NCBI GenBank assembly: GCA_027624035.1
Contig: JAQBUI010000008.1
Span: 1 to 64,000 of the forward strand
Direction of reading: 5' to 3'
Source of the DNA: Pseudomonadota bacterium
GTDB taxonomy: Bacteria > Pseudomonadota > Gammaproteobacteria > Pseudomonadales > Azotimanducaceae
Length of the DNA: 64,000 nt
Shown here: positions 45,829 to 56,009 of the stretch, in pieces
Layout: the number at the start of each line of letters is the position of its first letter
How positions within the stretch are numbered: the first letter of the stretch is position 1
Made by a program: the position numbers and the translations under genes
The notes under the pieces: model-generated
What the model saw: only the letters and a program-made list of their open reading frames with translations
What the model was told of the DNA's origin: nothing
Database searches by the model: none

Positions 45829-46999
45829 TTATTGCTGTTTCCTGATGGTTTCTTTTGTAGCAGACACCTCGCCTACCACTCGACGGTTCTTCTGGCGACC
45901 CTCTTCGGTGTCGTTCGATGCTTCTGGCCGGGACTCCCCGTAGCCAATGGCACTGACCCGGTCCGAATCAATGTCAAACTCCTCCACCAGCATCTTTGCG
46001 ATCGTGTTGGCTCGTCGTTCCGACAGACTCTGATTGTAGGCGTCACTACCCTTGCTGTCCGTGTGGCCTTCGACCACGACCAAAGTCTGGTGATATTCCT
46101 TCAAGAAACTGGCCAGTCGGGCGACTTCCTTGCGGTGGTCGGGACGGGGGGCCGAGGAGTCGAAATCAAACTCCACTTGCAGCTGAATCCGGACCGCTTC
46201 TTTCAGCATGACATAGCATCCGGTTTCGTCGATCCTCGCCTGACGATTGGTGGTATCCGGGCAGGCATCCCGGGAGTTCGGTACACCGTCGCGATCATCA
46301 TCAAGGGCGCAGCCGCGACGGTCCACCACGGTTCCCGCCGGTGTTCCGGGACAGGCGTCCTCATCGTCAAAGACACCATCACCGTCTGAATCGATCCTGA
46401 CGGCAACCGGCATCGGGGCCGGCTCGCTGGGTTCTGCCCTCTTCACGGGCGCGGGACGTTCGGACCCGCCCAGCACAAATACCAGTCCTACCGAAGCCGC
46501 ACGTTCGATCTCTTCCAGTCCGCTGCCGTTAAAGACCCGGACGTCTCCACGCAGTGCCACCCGGTGGGATAAATCGTACTTCACGCCAACGCCGATGGAG
46601 GGGAAAGGATCATCGTCACCCGGGCCGACATCAAAGTCGTACTCCGCCCGACCCAGACCAACAGAGACATAGGGCCGAAGCTTGCCGCCTGACTCAAAGT
46701 GATACAACGCATCGATTTCCCAGCGAGACACATCGGCGCCAATTGACGATCCTTTGAGGTTGGACGACAACTTGCTGTAGAGCAGCTCAAATGCCCCAGG
46801 GGCTGTCATATTGATAGCCGAGCCCCAGAGACCAGTCGCCGCTGTTGTCGATGCGATCATCGAAAAAGGTCTTGCCGATCATCGGAGAAACGGTAATGCC
46901 GGGACGTTCATCGGCATGCACTGCGCCGCAAAACACCAGCAAAATCAATAGAGCGGGTTTCAAGGTCATCAGACCAGGCTTAGACGGGCGGCTGAACAT
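45829..46999 (-). pseudogene. OmpA-family protein with thrombospondin type-3 repeats, single-base frameshift
   Basis: Two overlapping minus-strand frames make one protein. The first (from ATG 46999 or 46969) has a signal peptide 'LKPALLILLVFCGAVHADER' and the barrel start 'GITVSPMIGKTFFDDRIDNS', ending 'YQYDSPWGI' at a stop. The second continues 'FELLYSKLSSNLKGSSIGAD' through the barrel, calcium-type repeats 'DSDGDGVFDDEDACPGTPAG' and the OmpA peptidoglycan-binding domain ('VVVEGHTDSKGSDAYNQSLS', 'ERRANTIAKML'). Removing one C from the CCCC run at 46794-46797 joins them as 'DSPWAFELLY'. So either it is recently inactivated or the assembly has an indel. Otherwise complete. Confidence 0.82.
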
Positions 47000-47053
47000 C
47001 GTGGATCCCCAAAAAAGGGGCGATTTTAGTCTACGCGACAATCGAAATACAGG

Positions 47054-47764
47054 TTAGCGATTGAATAAACCTTTCAGCTTCTCCCCGATCTTGTCGCCCA
47101 CTTCCTTCAGCTTGTCCTCCACGCCCGGCAGACTCTCCCGAATCAACGGCACCAGTGACTGGTTCACCGCCTTGAGTACCCGCAGGATGGTCTCTGATGC
47201 CGTCGCGGGCTCATCTTTGCCAATACCGTTGATCTCTACCAGAGGCAGCACCAGCGACAGTGGTTCCTTGAGCATACTGACGTGAACGCCAACACGGGTG
47301 TCCCGGATCGTCAGGTGATCTATCTCGACTCGAGCGGTTCCTGACTCCGAATCGGCTGGAGCGCTCTCATCCCCGCTGGCTGCGGCCCGTTGCAGTGCCT
47401 GTATATTGCTGTCTACCAGATTGCCCTCATACCAGATCTCGGCGCCGTCGATGAGAATCTGCCGGATGACGATGGTGTCAGAGGACAGTGAACGGGGTTC
47501 AAGATCAATGGACAATCCGGCAATCGCAATGGCATAGGGCCCCTCGTAACCCTCCGGATTGGCGACCCGCAGGCCGCTGATGCGTCCCTGGCCATTGAAC
47601 AGCGACACGCTGACATCCCGAACCGTCACCGGCACACCCAACGCCCTGGTGCCAGCCGTTTCTACACCGGTCTTGATGAGTGAATTGAGATTCAGTAACA
47701 GAACACCGACAATGCCGCCAGTAATGGCAACAACGACTACGAGTGCGATCAGAAGTTTTTTCAT
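47054..47764 (-). CDS. AsmA-like membrane-anchored protein of unknown function
   Basis: The 236-residue protein from ATG 47764 starts 'MKKLLIALVVVVAITGGIVG', a signal anchor, then 'IKTGVETAGTRALGVPVTVR' then DVSVSLFNGQGRISGL. This is the N-terminal pattern of short AsmA-like proteins, with strands 'SIDLEPRSLSSDTIVIRQIL' and IDGAEIWYE. It ends in an amphipathic stretch 'VGDKIGEKLKGLFNR'. It probably faces the periplasm. An in-frame ATG four codons upstream (47776) is possible. Function unknown; relation to envelope biogenesis is inferred from family likeness only. Confidence 0.72.
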   Translation of the reverse strand: MKKLLIALVVVVAITGGIVGVLLLNLNSLIKTGVETAGTRALGVPVTVRDVSVSLFNGQGRISGLRVANPEGYEGPYAIAIAGLSIDLEPRSLSSDTIVIRQILIDGAEIWYEGNLVDSNIQALQRAAASGDESAPADSESGTARVEIDHLTIRDTRVGVHVSMLKEPLSLVLPLVEINGIGKDEPATASETILRVLKAVNQSLVPLIRESLPGVEDKLKEVGDKIGEKLKGLFNR

Positions 47765-48045
47765 GGATGGGTCCACCGCCGGGAGGGCTCACAAGGACAT
47801 CGGAGAATAGTCCAATTGAATGCCCGGGCTCAACATGCATCCGACAGACGCACCAAAGGCAACCGGCATGTCACCAACCATGCCGGGAGGGTTCTTGACC
47901 TTCATCAAGCGGCGGGATCGAGCGTTCATCTACACTCGCGGTCCATCCAAAAGGGCCATTGCAAGTCCCGCAAACGGAATTTTACTCAGCCGCTCACACC
48001 GCAGAACGATCCCGGGTGACCAGGCTCTGGCTCATGGAGTAAGGC

Positions 48046-51000
48046 GTGGAAAAAGTCATCAGAGCAACAATCTCATCCGGCCTGCCAGCGCTGATGGCAA
48101 CCGGTGCGCTCGCCATGGGCATCATCGCACTGCTGCTGACGCCAAGGGAGGAAGAACCGCAGATCGTGGTGCCCATGATCGACGTGCTGATCGAGGCACC
48201 CGGACTATCGGCACGGCAGATAGAGCGGCAGATTACGACCCCCGTGGAAAAACTGCTGGCGCAAATCGCGGGCGTAGAGCACGTCTATTCTGTCACCCGT
48301 AGTCACAGCGCCACCGTGACGCTTCGCTACTACGTGGGTGAGGACCGGGAAGACGCGCTGCTCAATGCCTACACGAAGCTGTACGCCAATCAGGACCAGA
48401 TCCCGCCTGGCGTACATCGCTGGCTGGTCAAGCCAGTCGAAGTCGATGACGTACCGATCCTGGTCCTGGCACTGTGGAGCGACCGCTACGACGACTTTGA
48501 TCTGCGGCGGTTCGCGGCCGAGATCTCAACCGAACTGAAAGCCATTGCCCAGACGAACCGCGTAGAGGTAGTCGGGGGCAGACCAAGACAGATTCGCCTG
48601 TTGCTGGACCAGGAAGCCCTGTCGGCGCGACAGACCACGGCGCTCGATGTCATTGAAGCCCTTGGGGCCAGCAATTATCTGGCACCGGTGGGAACCCGGA
48701 TTGCGGCAGATCGGATTACCCTGATCGAAAGTGGTGATTTCCTCAACGACTCATCAGAATTGAACGCCCTGCTGGTCAACGTGGTCGACGGCGCGCCGGT
48801 GTACCTGAACGACGTCGTGCGGATCGAAGACGGTCCCGCCCTGCCGGAATCCTATACGTGGATAGACCCCGGACCGGCAACCGGTGGCGCCAGCAGACCC
48901 ATGGTGGCCATCAGCATCGCCAAGCAGCCCGGCACCAATGCGGTCTGGGTGACCGGGGATGTCATGTCCCGAATCGAAGCGCTCAAACGCGATCTGCTGC
49001 CTCCGGACGTCCATGTCGAAGTGCTTCGCGACTATGGCGACACCGCCAACGAGAAGGTCAACAACCTGACCGGGAGCCTCGCGATTGCGATGCTGACGGT
49101 GGTCGTTTTCATCGGAATCTTTCTCGGCCCACGTGCCGCCATGGTGGTCGGACTGGCGGTACCGATCTGCTATGGCGTGACCCTGGCCCTGGATCTGATG
49201 TTTGGCTACACCATCAACCGGGTCACCCTGTTCGCTCTGATCCTGTCCCTTGGACTGCTGGTCGATGACCCGATCACGGGCGTCGACAACATCTCTCGAT
49301 TCCTGCGGGAGAAAACCGGAGACAGGATCGACCTCGTGGTTGGCGCCATGGTGGAAATCCGCTCCGCCCTGCTGATGTCAACGCTGACGATCATTCTGGC
49401 CTTCACGCCACTGGCCTTCATTACCGGCATGATGGGCCCGTATATGGCGCCCATGGCATTCAACGTACCCGTCAGTGTCGCCATGAGCACGGTGGTGGCA
49501 TTTCTCGTGACGCCCTGGCTGGCGAGCGTCCTGCTGAGCCGTGAGCCACCTCAGACTGATACCCGGGCGGGCCTGTATGCCCGCATCATCAGCCCCGTGC
49601 TGGCGCGGCCGCGCAATGCAAAGTGGGTGCTTGGGGCGGTAGCCGCATTGTTCATCATCGCGGTGGCCTTGCCGGCCTTTCGTCTGGTCCCAATGAAACT
49701 GCTGCCATTCGACAACAAGAACGAGTTTCAAATCATTATCGACCTGCCAGAAGGGTCAAGTCTTGAGCAAACAGCGGCCCTCGCGTCCCGTGTGGGCCAT
49801 GAGCTTCGACGCATCCCGGAGGTACAGACCCTGGCCTATTTCGTGGGCATCCCCTCGCCAATGGATTTTAACGGGCTGGTGCGGCATTACTATCAGCGCC
49901 AGGGGCCTCATCTGGCCGACATCCGCGTTACCCTCGCAGACAAGGACCGACGGGTGGATCAATCCCATGAACTGGTGCTCAGAATCCGCGAGTTGCTGTC
50001 ACCCCTGCAGTCAGAAGGTATCCACATCGCGGTGGTGGAAGTACCACCAGGGCCACCGGTACTGGCGACCCTGGTGGGTGAAATCTATGCTGCAGAGGTC
50101 GTTGACTATCAGGTGCAGCGTGACGCCGCGACCCTGCTCGCGAACCAGCTCGCCCTGGAGCCCCATGTGGTGGACGTGGACACCACGAACGAGGTCACCC
50201 AGTCCGTGATGCGCTTTGTGGTGGATAAACAGAAAGCAGCGTTGTCCGGGATCGCGACACGGGACGTTGCCCAGACGTTGTCAGCCGCCAATGCAGGTAC
50301 GGTGGCCGGCGTCCTGAACCTGCCCAGGGAGACCGAACCAACGCTGATCGAGGTACGCCTTGCAGCGGATCGCCGCGCAGACCTGGCTGACCTTGAGCGC
50401 CTTGCGGTCCGGGGCCGTACCGGAATCGCCAAGGCCAGCAACCGGCTTGGTCTGGAGACCGCCCCGCAACCGCTGGTGGCGGTCGGTGAAATCGGCGAAT
50501 TCCGGGCGCGCAGCTCAGACCTTCCGATCTACCACAAGGATCTGCTTCCCGTGGTCTATGTCACCGCCGAGATTTCAGGCAGGACCCCGGCCGAGGTCAT
50601 CGCCGATGTGGTCGCCGACCGTGACCAGTCCGTGGCACCCCGGGACTGGCAGTCCAGAACTTTCCTCCGCCCCGGCGGTACCCAGGCCTGGTCGCTACCG
50701 GCCGGAACCCGTGTGACCTTCAGCGGCGAGGGTGAATGGAAAATCACGCTGAGGGTATTCCGGGACATGGGCATTGCCTTCGCCTTTGCCCTGGTAGCGA
50801 TCTTCATAGTGATCAGGATCCAGGTACAGTCGGCGCTGGTGGCACTGATTATCATGTCGGCAATACCGCTGACGTTTATCGGCATCATGCCGGGCTTCCT
50901 CGGGATGAATCTTGTCTATGGACAACCGGTTGCGGGCGCTCCCAACCCGGTCCTGTTTACGGCGACCGCCATGATTGGCGTGATTGCGCTGGCCGGCATC

Positions 51001-51279
51001 GTGGTACGCAATTCACTGATCCTGGTGGAGTTCATCCGGCAACGCTGCCTCGAGGGCCTCGGGGTCCGGGACGCCATAATCGATGCCGGGCGAGTCAGAA
51101 TGCGCCCCATTCTGCTGACCGCCGGAACGACCCTGCTGGGCAACATCATCATTATCCTCGACCCGATCTTCAGCGGCCTTGCCCTGGCCATCATGTTTGG
51201 CATTATCGCCTCGACCCTGTTCACGCTGATCGTGGTTCCCGCCACCTACTACCTGATCTTCAATGAGGATGACGCATGA
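48046..51279 (+). CDS. RND-family efflux transporter permease (HAE1-like)
   Basis: A 1077-residue proton-driven RND pump subunit with twelve membrane helices in two halves. It starts with GTG at 48046 ('MEKVIRATISSGLPALMATG'). Markers are 'TPREEEPQIVVPMIDVLIEA' near residue 33, the proton-relay Asp region 'LSLGLLVDDPITGVDNISRF' near residue 400, and the C-terminal 'LAGIVVRNSLILVEFIRQRC' near residue 985. The membrane fusion protein is encoded downstream with a 4-bp overlap, the reverse of the usual adaptor-pump order. No outer-membrane channel gene is present. Substrates are unknown. A spacer of 281 bp to the divergent AsmA-like gene holds the promoter. Confidence 0.93.
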   Translation: MEKVIRATISSGLPALMATGALAMGIIALLLTPREEEPQIVVPMIDVLIEAPGLSARQIERQITTPVEKLLAQIAGVEHVYSVTRSHSATVTLRYYVGEDREDALLNAYTKLYANQDQIPPGVHRWLVKPVEVDDVPILVLALWSDRYDDFDLRRFAAEISTELKAIAQTNRVEVVGGRPRQIRLLLDQEALSARQTTALDVIEALGASNYLAPVGTRIAADRITLIESGDFLNDSSELNALLVNVVDGAPVYLNDVVRIEDGPALPESYTWIDPGPATGGASRPMVAISIAKQPGTNAVWVTGDVMSRIEALKRDLLPPDVHVEVLRDYGDTANEKVNNLTGSLAIAMLTVVVFIGIFLGPRAAMVVGLAVPICYGVTLALDLMFGYTINRVTLFALILSLGLLVDDPITGVDNISRFLREKTGDRIDLVVGAMVEIRSALLMSTLTIILAFTPLAFITGMMGPYMAPMAFNVPVSVAMSTVVAFLVTPWLASVLLSREPPQTDTRAGLYARIISPVLARPRNAKWVLGAVAALFIIAVALPAFRLVPMKLLPFDNKNEFQIIIDLPEGSSLEQTAALASRVGHELRRIPEVQTLAYFVGIPSPMDFNGLVRHYYQRQGPHLADIRVTLADKDRRVDQSHELVLRIRELLSPLQSEGIHIAVVEVPPGPPVLATLVGEIYAAEVVDYQVQRDAATLLANQLALEPHVVDVDTTNEVTQSVMRFVVDKQKAALSGIATRDVAQTLSAANAGTVAGVLNLPRETEPTLIEVRLAADRRADLADLERLAVRGRTGIAKASNRLGLETAPQPLVAVGEIGEFRARSSDLPIYHKDLLPVVYVTAEISGRTPAEVIADVVADRDQSVAPRDWQSRTFLRPGGTQAWSLPAGTRVTFSGEGEWKITLRVFRDMGIAFAFALVAIFIVIRIQVQSALVALIIMSAIPLTFIGIMPGFLGMNLVYGQPVAGAPNPVLFTATAMIGVIALAGIVVRNSLILVEFIRQRCLEGLGVRDAIIDAGRVRMRPILLTAGTTLLGNIIIILDPIFSGLALAIMFGIIASTLFTLIVVPATYYLIFNEDDA

Positions 51280-52400
51280 CCTCTGATGTAACCTCCACTG
51301 CATCGTCGAGCCCCCCCACCGCCTCAAAGACAGGGACAGGGTTGAACAAGAAACTCGCCAGTGCCCTTGCCATCGGCGTGCTCATTGTTGTCATCGCCTG
51401 GATGGCTGGCCTGTTCGAGCCCCGGATCGACCCCACCCTTGCCACCGAGACCCAGCCCACGTTTGCTGCTGCCGACCTGTATGAGGTGCAACCGGTCGAG
51501 GTGTTGGTTCATGAGTCCATCCCAGCCTCCACCGTCGCAAGAGACGACACCATTGTTGCCTCCAGAATTCTGGCGCGGGTGGAGCGAATCTTTGTTCGCC
51601 CCGGAGACTTCGTCAAACGTGGTCAGTCCCTGGTTGAACTACAGGGCGATGACCTGGTGGCACGGGTCAATCAGGCTCGCGACAACATCGACGGGATCGC
51701 CGCCCAGTTTGAAGATGCGCGGCTGCGTCTCGAACGGATGACGGAACTCGCCGCAGAAAAGCTGGCCGCCCAGGCCGACCTCGATGGTGCCAGAGCCAAT
51801 TACGACAACCTTGCGGCCCAACTGGCCCGGGCCAGGGCATCCCTGCGCGAGGCCGAGGCGATTGCCGGCTACAGCCGCATCGCGGCGCCCATCGATGGCA
51901 GAATTGTGGAACGCCTGGCCGAACCCGGCGATACCGTTTCGCCCGCGGCGCCGCTGTTGACCCTGTATGACCCGGCCACCATCAGGGTGGAAGCGCGCAT
52001 CCGGGAGTCGGTCGCATTGTCGCTCGCCATCGGGCAGGAGTTCGAGATCGAACTGGACGCGCTCGGCCAGCGCGTCACCGGCCGGATTGAAGAGATTGTA
52101 CCCGCGGCCCACATCGCGTCCCGCAGCTTTCTGGTCAAGGCATCGATCAGCTACGTCCCGGGGCTGATGCCGGGCATGTTCGCCCGCTTTAGCATACCGG
52201 TCACGACCAGCACCGAATGGCTCATTCCGAAGCACTACCTGACTGAGGTCGGGGGCCTGAACCTCGTCTACGTCGAGACCGAAGGCCACCCGGAGCGTCG
52301 CTTCGTGAGACTCGGACGGCACTACGAGGATGGTCGCGTCGCAATCACGGCCGGCCTGTCGCCCGGCACACGGATCATCAATCCCGCGGCGATGAACTGA
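51276..52400 (+). CDS. RND periplasmic adaptor (membrane fusion protein)
   Basis: The 374-residue protein has an N-terminal membrane anchor 'LASALAIGVLIVVIAWMAGL' (residues 25-44), a lipoyl half motif 'ILARVERIFVRPGDFVKRGQ' near residue 97, a helical hairpin (about 130-200) rich in Ala/Leu/Glu, the second lipoyl half 'SRIAAPIDGRIVERLAEPGD' near residue 205, and a beta-barrel domain 'FEIELDALGQRVTGRIEEIV'. It bridges the pump to an outer-membrane channel. Start overlaps the pump stop (ATGA). Confidence 0.92.
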   Translation: MTSDVTSTASSSPPTASKTGTGLNKKLASALAIGVLIVVIAWMAGLFEPRIDPTLATETQPTFAAADLYEVQPVEVLVHESIPASTVARDDTIVASRILARVERIFVRPGDFVKRGQSLVELQGDDLVARVNQARDNIDGIAAQFEDARLRLERMTELAAEKLAAQADLDGARANYDNLAAQLARARASLREAEAIAGYSRIAAPIDGRIVERLAEPGDTVSPAAPLLTLYDPATIRVEARIRESVALSLAIGQEFEIELDALGQRVTGRIEEIVPAAHIASRSFLVKASISYVPGLMPGMFARFSIPVTTSTEWLIPKHYLTEVGGLNLVYVETEGHPERRFVRLGRHYEDGRVAITAGLSPGTRIINPAAMN

Positions 52401-52439
52401 CGAGTGTTCTCTCAACTCAAGTAAGAATGGAGCATCTGT

Positions 52440-52880
52440 ATGGACCCGTTTCCCCACCACTATCGTGTTACATCCGAGGTCACGCCTGATGGTAATGTCC
52501 TGCTATCCAGCGAAGGGTTGACTGATCTCACCACGGCAGCCCCCAGTGAATTCGGCGGCCCCGGTGACCAATGGTCCCCTGAAACCCTGTTGGTGGCAGC
52601 GGTCACCAACTGCTACCTGCTGTCATTCCGGGCGATCGCGGCCAACTCCGGGCTGGCGTGGACGGACCTTGCCTGCAGCGTCGACGGACAGCTGGAACAG
52701 GTTGATCGATCCATCCAGTTTACCCGGTTCACCCTTGATGCCCGGCTTCAGATCAGTGACCCGGATGTCGAACGGCTGGCCCGCCGAATACTGGATAAGG
52801 CAGAGCGGTCCTGCCTGATCTCCAACTCCCTGAAGGCCCCGGTGGAGGTCAGGACGGAGATCATCCTGACCAACGCCTGA
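52440..52880 (+). CDS. OsmC/Ohr-family peroxidase-like protein
   Basis: The 146-residue protein has the OsmC fold with both redox cysteines: 'WSPETLLVAAVTNCYLLSFR' near residue 52 and 'KAERSCLISNSLKAPVEVRT' near residue 125. This class reduces organic hydroperoxides using thiols or lipoylated proteins. It lies 39 bp after the RND adaptor and may share its transcript, but functionally stands alone. Confidence 0.87.
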   Translation: MDPFPHHYRVTSEVTPDGNVLLSSEGLTDLTTAAPSEFGGPGDQWSPETLLVAAVTNCYLLSFRAIAANSGLAWTDLACSVDGQLEQVDRSIQFTRFTLDARLQISDPDVERLARRILDKAERSCLISNSLKAPVEVRTEIILTNA

Positions 52881-52981
52881 CATTTACCCGTCTGAGGTAG
52901 TGGCGAATATGGGTGAAATCCCGCATGATTGGGGTGCAATCCACAATAGGCGTTGATCGCCAGAAGAGGAGAATCCCTAGT

Positions 52982-54676
52982 ATGAGTCACGAAACAATTA
53001 TTTCAGGCGGCACCGTTGTTGATGGTACCGGTGGCGCCAGCCAACGTGCTGACATCGCAATCGACGGTGGTCGAATAACCCGAATAGGTGATCTGTCGGG
53101 CGAACAGGCCGGACAAACGATTGACGCAACGGGCAAGATAGTTACCCCTGGATTCGTCGACCTGCACACCCACCTTGACGCCCAGATTGGCTGGGACCCG
53201 GAAATGCGACCAAGTTCCTATCACGGCGTCACCACCGCACTGATCGGTAACTGTGGTGTGACCTTTGCCCCGGTTGGTGAGGGCAACCGGCGCTACCTGG
53301 CCGAACTGATGGAAGCCGTGGAAGACATCGCGGCGGACGCGATCATGGATGGCCTTCCCTGGAACTGGACCAGCTATGGTCAATACCTGGATACCGTAGA
53401 GTCATTGAAGCCGACGCTGAACGTGGTGGGCCTCGCCGGTCACTCCGCGATCCGTTTTGAAGCCATGGGCGACAAGTCCTGTGATGAAGGCGTCCAGGCC
53501 ACCGACAAGGAACTCGCACGGATCGTCGAATTGGTCAAGGAATCCATTGAAGGCGGTGCCGCAGGGTTCTCTACCTCACGTTTCCTGGGCCACCGTGTTC
53601 CTGATGGGCGCCTGACCCCGGGCACCTGGGCGGACCCGCGTGAAACAGAAGCGATTCAGCGGGCAGTGGTTGAGGCAGGCGGCCGAGGCGGCCTGTTCCA
53701 GGTCGCTCCGGACATGCGAACCCGCTACAAGGTAGAGCGGGACATGTTCCAGCTTGGCGCCGAACTGGGCTGTCAGGTGCTGTTTTCAGGGGGTACCGGC
53801 GGTGAAGGCGACGGCGGCGTGGCCAGCTGGTCCGAGTTCCTGGGCCGCAACAACGAAATGGGCAACCGCATCACATCCATCTGCCACACCCGTCCGAGCG
53901 GTTCGTTCTTCGGGCTGGCCCAGCAGGCCTTCCTGCGGACCCCCGCCTGGCGTGAACTGATGGCCCTGCCGAGTGTGGCGGACAAGGTCGCTGCCATGAA
54001 GGTCCCCGCAACCCGGGCGAAACTGATCTCTGAAGCGCAGGAAGCCGGTGGGTTTGGCGAAACTGCACGGATTCTGCACCCGATGGGTACCGGTGAGTTC
54101 CCGGATTTCGACCTCGAGCGCAAACGCAGCCTGGCTCAGCTTGCTGAAGCGTCCGGCAAGGACCCCGTCGAAATCTACGTGGACCGGCTGATCGCCTCAG
54201 ACGGCAAGGAAATGTGGAATCTCTGGGCATTCGGTGGGTCCCTTGAGAATCAGTGGAACTATATGAAGCTGCCTCACGTGATCCCGATGCTGGGTGACGC
54301 TGGCGCCCATGTCGGTCAGTTCACTGACGCTGATTCACCCACGTTCCTGCTGAGCGAACTGACCCGCGACCGGGGTGTCTACACCCTGGAAGAGGCTGTT
54401 TACCGGATCTCTGGCAAGTCCGCCGAGGTGCTGGGTCTCAAGGACCGTGGCACCCTGAAAGAAGGCAACTTCGCGGACGTGAACGTGATCGACTACCAGA
54501 ACCTGACATCCTGTCATCCGGAGTACGTTAACGACTTCCCGCACAACGGGGGTCGGATCGTCACCAAGAGCAAGGGCTATGACGCGACCCTCGTGGCTGG
54601 CCAGGTGGTGATTGCCAATGGCGAGTACACGGGACATCGTCCTGGTTCCGTGATCCGCGATTTCATTCGTGGCTAG
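52982..54676 (+). CDS. D-aminoacylase family amidohydrolase (paralogue)
   Basis: A 564-residue metal-dependent amidohydrolase. ATG 52982 gives 'MSHETIISGGTVVDGTGGAS'; a longer frame from 52913 lacks homology. The metal site 'FVDLHTHLDAQIGWDPEMRP' is near residue 59, the Cys of 'GNCGVTFAPVG' near residue 91, and 'PMLGDAGAHVGQFTDADSPT' near residue 438 gives the catalytic Asp. It ends 'VIANGEYTGHRPGSVIRDFI'. The layout equals the protein at 4204-5865 ('GLPWNWTSYGQYLDTVE' versus 'GLPWDWQSYGEYLNSVE'), so the two are paralogues of COG3653, but this one is not near sulfatases. A strong terminator follows. Confidence 0.88.
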   Translation: MSHETIISGGTVVDGTGGASQRADIAIDGGRITRIGDLSGEQAGQTIDATGKIVTPGFVDLHTHLDAQIGWDPEMRPSSYHGVTTALIGNCGVTFAPVGEGNRRYLAELMEAVEDIAADAIMDGLPWNWTSYGQYLDTVESLKPTLNVVGLAGHSAIRFEAMGDKSCDEGVQATDKELARIVELVKESIEGGAAGFSTSRFLGHRVPDGRLTPGTWADPRETEAIQRAVVEAGGRGGLFQVAPDMRTRYKVERDMFQLGAELGCQVLFSGGTGGEGDGGVASWSEFLGRNNEMGNRITSICHTRPSGSFFGLAQQAFLRTPAWRELMALPSVADKVAAMKVPATRAKLISEAQEAGGFGETARILHPMGTGEFPDFDLERKRSLAQLAEASGKDPVEIYVDRLIASDGKEMWNLWAFGGSLENQWNYMKLPHVIPMLGDAGAHVGQFTDADSPTFLLSELTRDRGVYTLEEAVYRISGKSAEVLGLKDRGTLKEGNFADVNVIDYQNLTSCHPEYVNDFPHNGGRIVTKSKGYDATLVAGQVVIANGEYTGHRPGSVIRDFIRG

Positions 54677-54703
54677 TCGCTAACCTTCTCGACCCGTGTA
54701 ACA

Positions 54704-54742
54704 AACGGGGCGAACCTCTCGAGGTTTCGCCCCGTTTTTTTT
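54704..54742 (+). terminator. rho-independent terminator after the D-aminoacylase gene
   Basis: A 15-16-bp GC-rich stem (aacggggcgaacctc paired with gaggtttcgccccgtt, one bulged A) with a tiny loop is followed by a run of T (54735-54742). It is the clearest intrinsic terminator in the window. It lies 28 bp after the stop and may also act on the convergent minus-strand operon, although the A-run on that side is only partial. Confidence 0.93.
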
Positions 54743-54767
54743 GTATCGTTGACCATCAGACCCGGTG

Positions 54768-55964
54768 CTACGATCGAGGTGCTCCACCTGTGTCCCGCCG
54801 AAAAGGTGAGTGCCGGTCTTCAATGTAGTCGATCTCCTGCTGAACGTGGCGGCGTTCGTCTGAAAGATATCGATCCACGGCATGCCTGAAGGATGGATTA
54901 ACGATCCAGTGGGCACTGTGGGTGCGGGCCGGCATATAGCCCCGGGCAAGCTTGTGGTTACCCTGGGCACCCGCTTCCACTCTGGTGAGGCCGCGTTCGA
55001 TTGCGAATTCAATGGCCTGGTAGTAACAGACCTCGAAGTGCAGGAAGGGATGGTCCTCGATACACCCCCAGTTTCGCCCGAACAGACATTCACCACCGAT
55101 GAAGTTGATGGCCCCTGCCACATAGCGGCCGCCCCGTTTGCAAATGATGAGCAGCACATCGTCCGGCATGGTTTCGCCGATGATCGAAAAGAACTGACGG
55201 GTGAGGTAGGGGGTGCCCCATTTGCGGTTGCCGGTATCGACATAGAAGCGATGAAAGGCATCCCAGTGATGCTCTTTCAGGTCACTGCCGGTCAGCAGTT
55301 CTATCTCAATACCGTTCGCCAGCGCATCACGACGTTCCCGACGAATGTTCTTGCGCTTTTTCGAGGACAACGCGGCCAGAAAGTCATCAAAGGTGTCATA
55401 GCCGTCATTGTGCCAGTGATATTGCGTGTGAGTTCGCTGCAGGAAGCCCGCCTCCCCCATATGCTCCCACTGCTGCCTCGCGGCAAAGGTAATGTGAACC
55501 GAAGAGACCCCCATCTTCTCTGCCACCTGCATGATGCCCCCCATGAGGCACTCTTCCAGTTCCTTGATATTTTCTGCAACCGTCAGCAATCGCCGCCCGG
55601 TGGCGGGCGTAAAGGGCACAGCAATCTGCAGTTTTGGATAATATCGCCCGCCGGCTCGCTGCAGCGCATCGGCCCAGCTATAGTCAAACACGTACTCACC
55701 CGAGGAATGGCTCTTCAGATACATTGGCACGACGCCGAGCGCTCCGGCGTGGCCTTCGGACTCCAGCACCAGGTGGTACGGCGCCCAACCCGTATTTGCG
55801 ACCGCCGACCCGCTTGCCTCCAGCGCTTCCAGAAAGGCATATGACACAAACGGATCGAAGGCAATGCCGCAGCCAGGGTCTGCCTGGCACGGATTGGCGC
55901 AGCGGTCCCACGCCTGCTGACCCACTTCACTGATGTTGCCAACGGCACTCACGGTATAGTTCAT
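54768..55964 (-). CDS. FemAB-like GNAT-fold acyltransferase (DUF482/PF04339)
   Basis: A 398-residue protein of the family earlier called DUF482, with a duplicated acetyltransferase-like fold resembling FemAB. Markers are 'FDPFVSYAFLEALEASGSAV' near residue 36, 'ADALQRAGGRYYPKLQIAVP' then FTPATGRRLLT near residue 98, 'LAALSSKKRKNIRRERRDAL' near residue 195 and 'VEAGAQGNHKLARGYMPART' then HSAHWI near residue 325. Function is not established; an aminoacyl or acyl transfer role is inferred. It lies 45 bp downstream of the PPOX-type flavoprotein on the same strand, so it could be the last gene of the F420 transcript. Confidence 0.82.
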   Translation of the reverse strand: MNYTVSAVGNISEVGQQAWDRCANPCQADPGCGIAFDPFVSYAFLEALEASGSAVANTGWAPYHLVLESEGHAGALGVVPMYLKSHSSGEYVFDYSWADALQRAGGRYYPKLQIAVPFTPATGRRLLTVAENIKELEECLMGGIMQVAEKMGVSSVHITFAARQQWEHMGEAGFLQRTHTQYHWHNDGYDTFDDFLAALSSKKRKNIRRERRDALANGIEIELLTGSDLKEHHWDAFHRFYVDTGNRKWGTPYLTRQFFSIIGETMPDDVLLIICKRGGRYVAGAINFIGGECLFGRNWGCIEDHPFLHFEVCYYQAIEFAIERGLTRVEAGAQGNHKLARGYMPARTHSAHWIVNPSFRHAVDRYLSDERRHVQQEIDYIEDRHSPFRRDTGGAPRS

Positions 55965-56009
55965 GAGTTGTCGCTCATGAGGTATGGCCTCATGCCATCC
56001 ACAGGGACA

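Noticed and set aside
54704-54742. Riboswitch or attenuator at the junction of the two operons
   Set aside because: It is a simple stem with a T-run after a stop codon, i.e. an ordinary intrinsic terminator.
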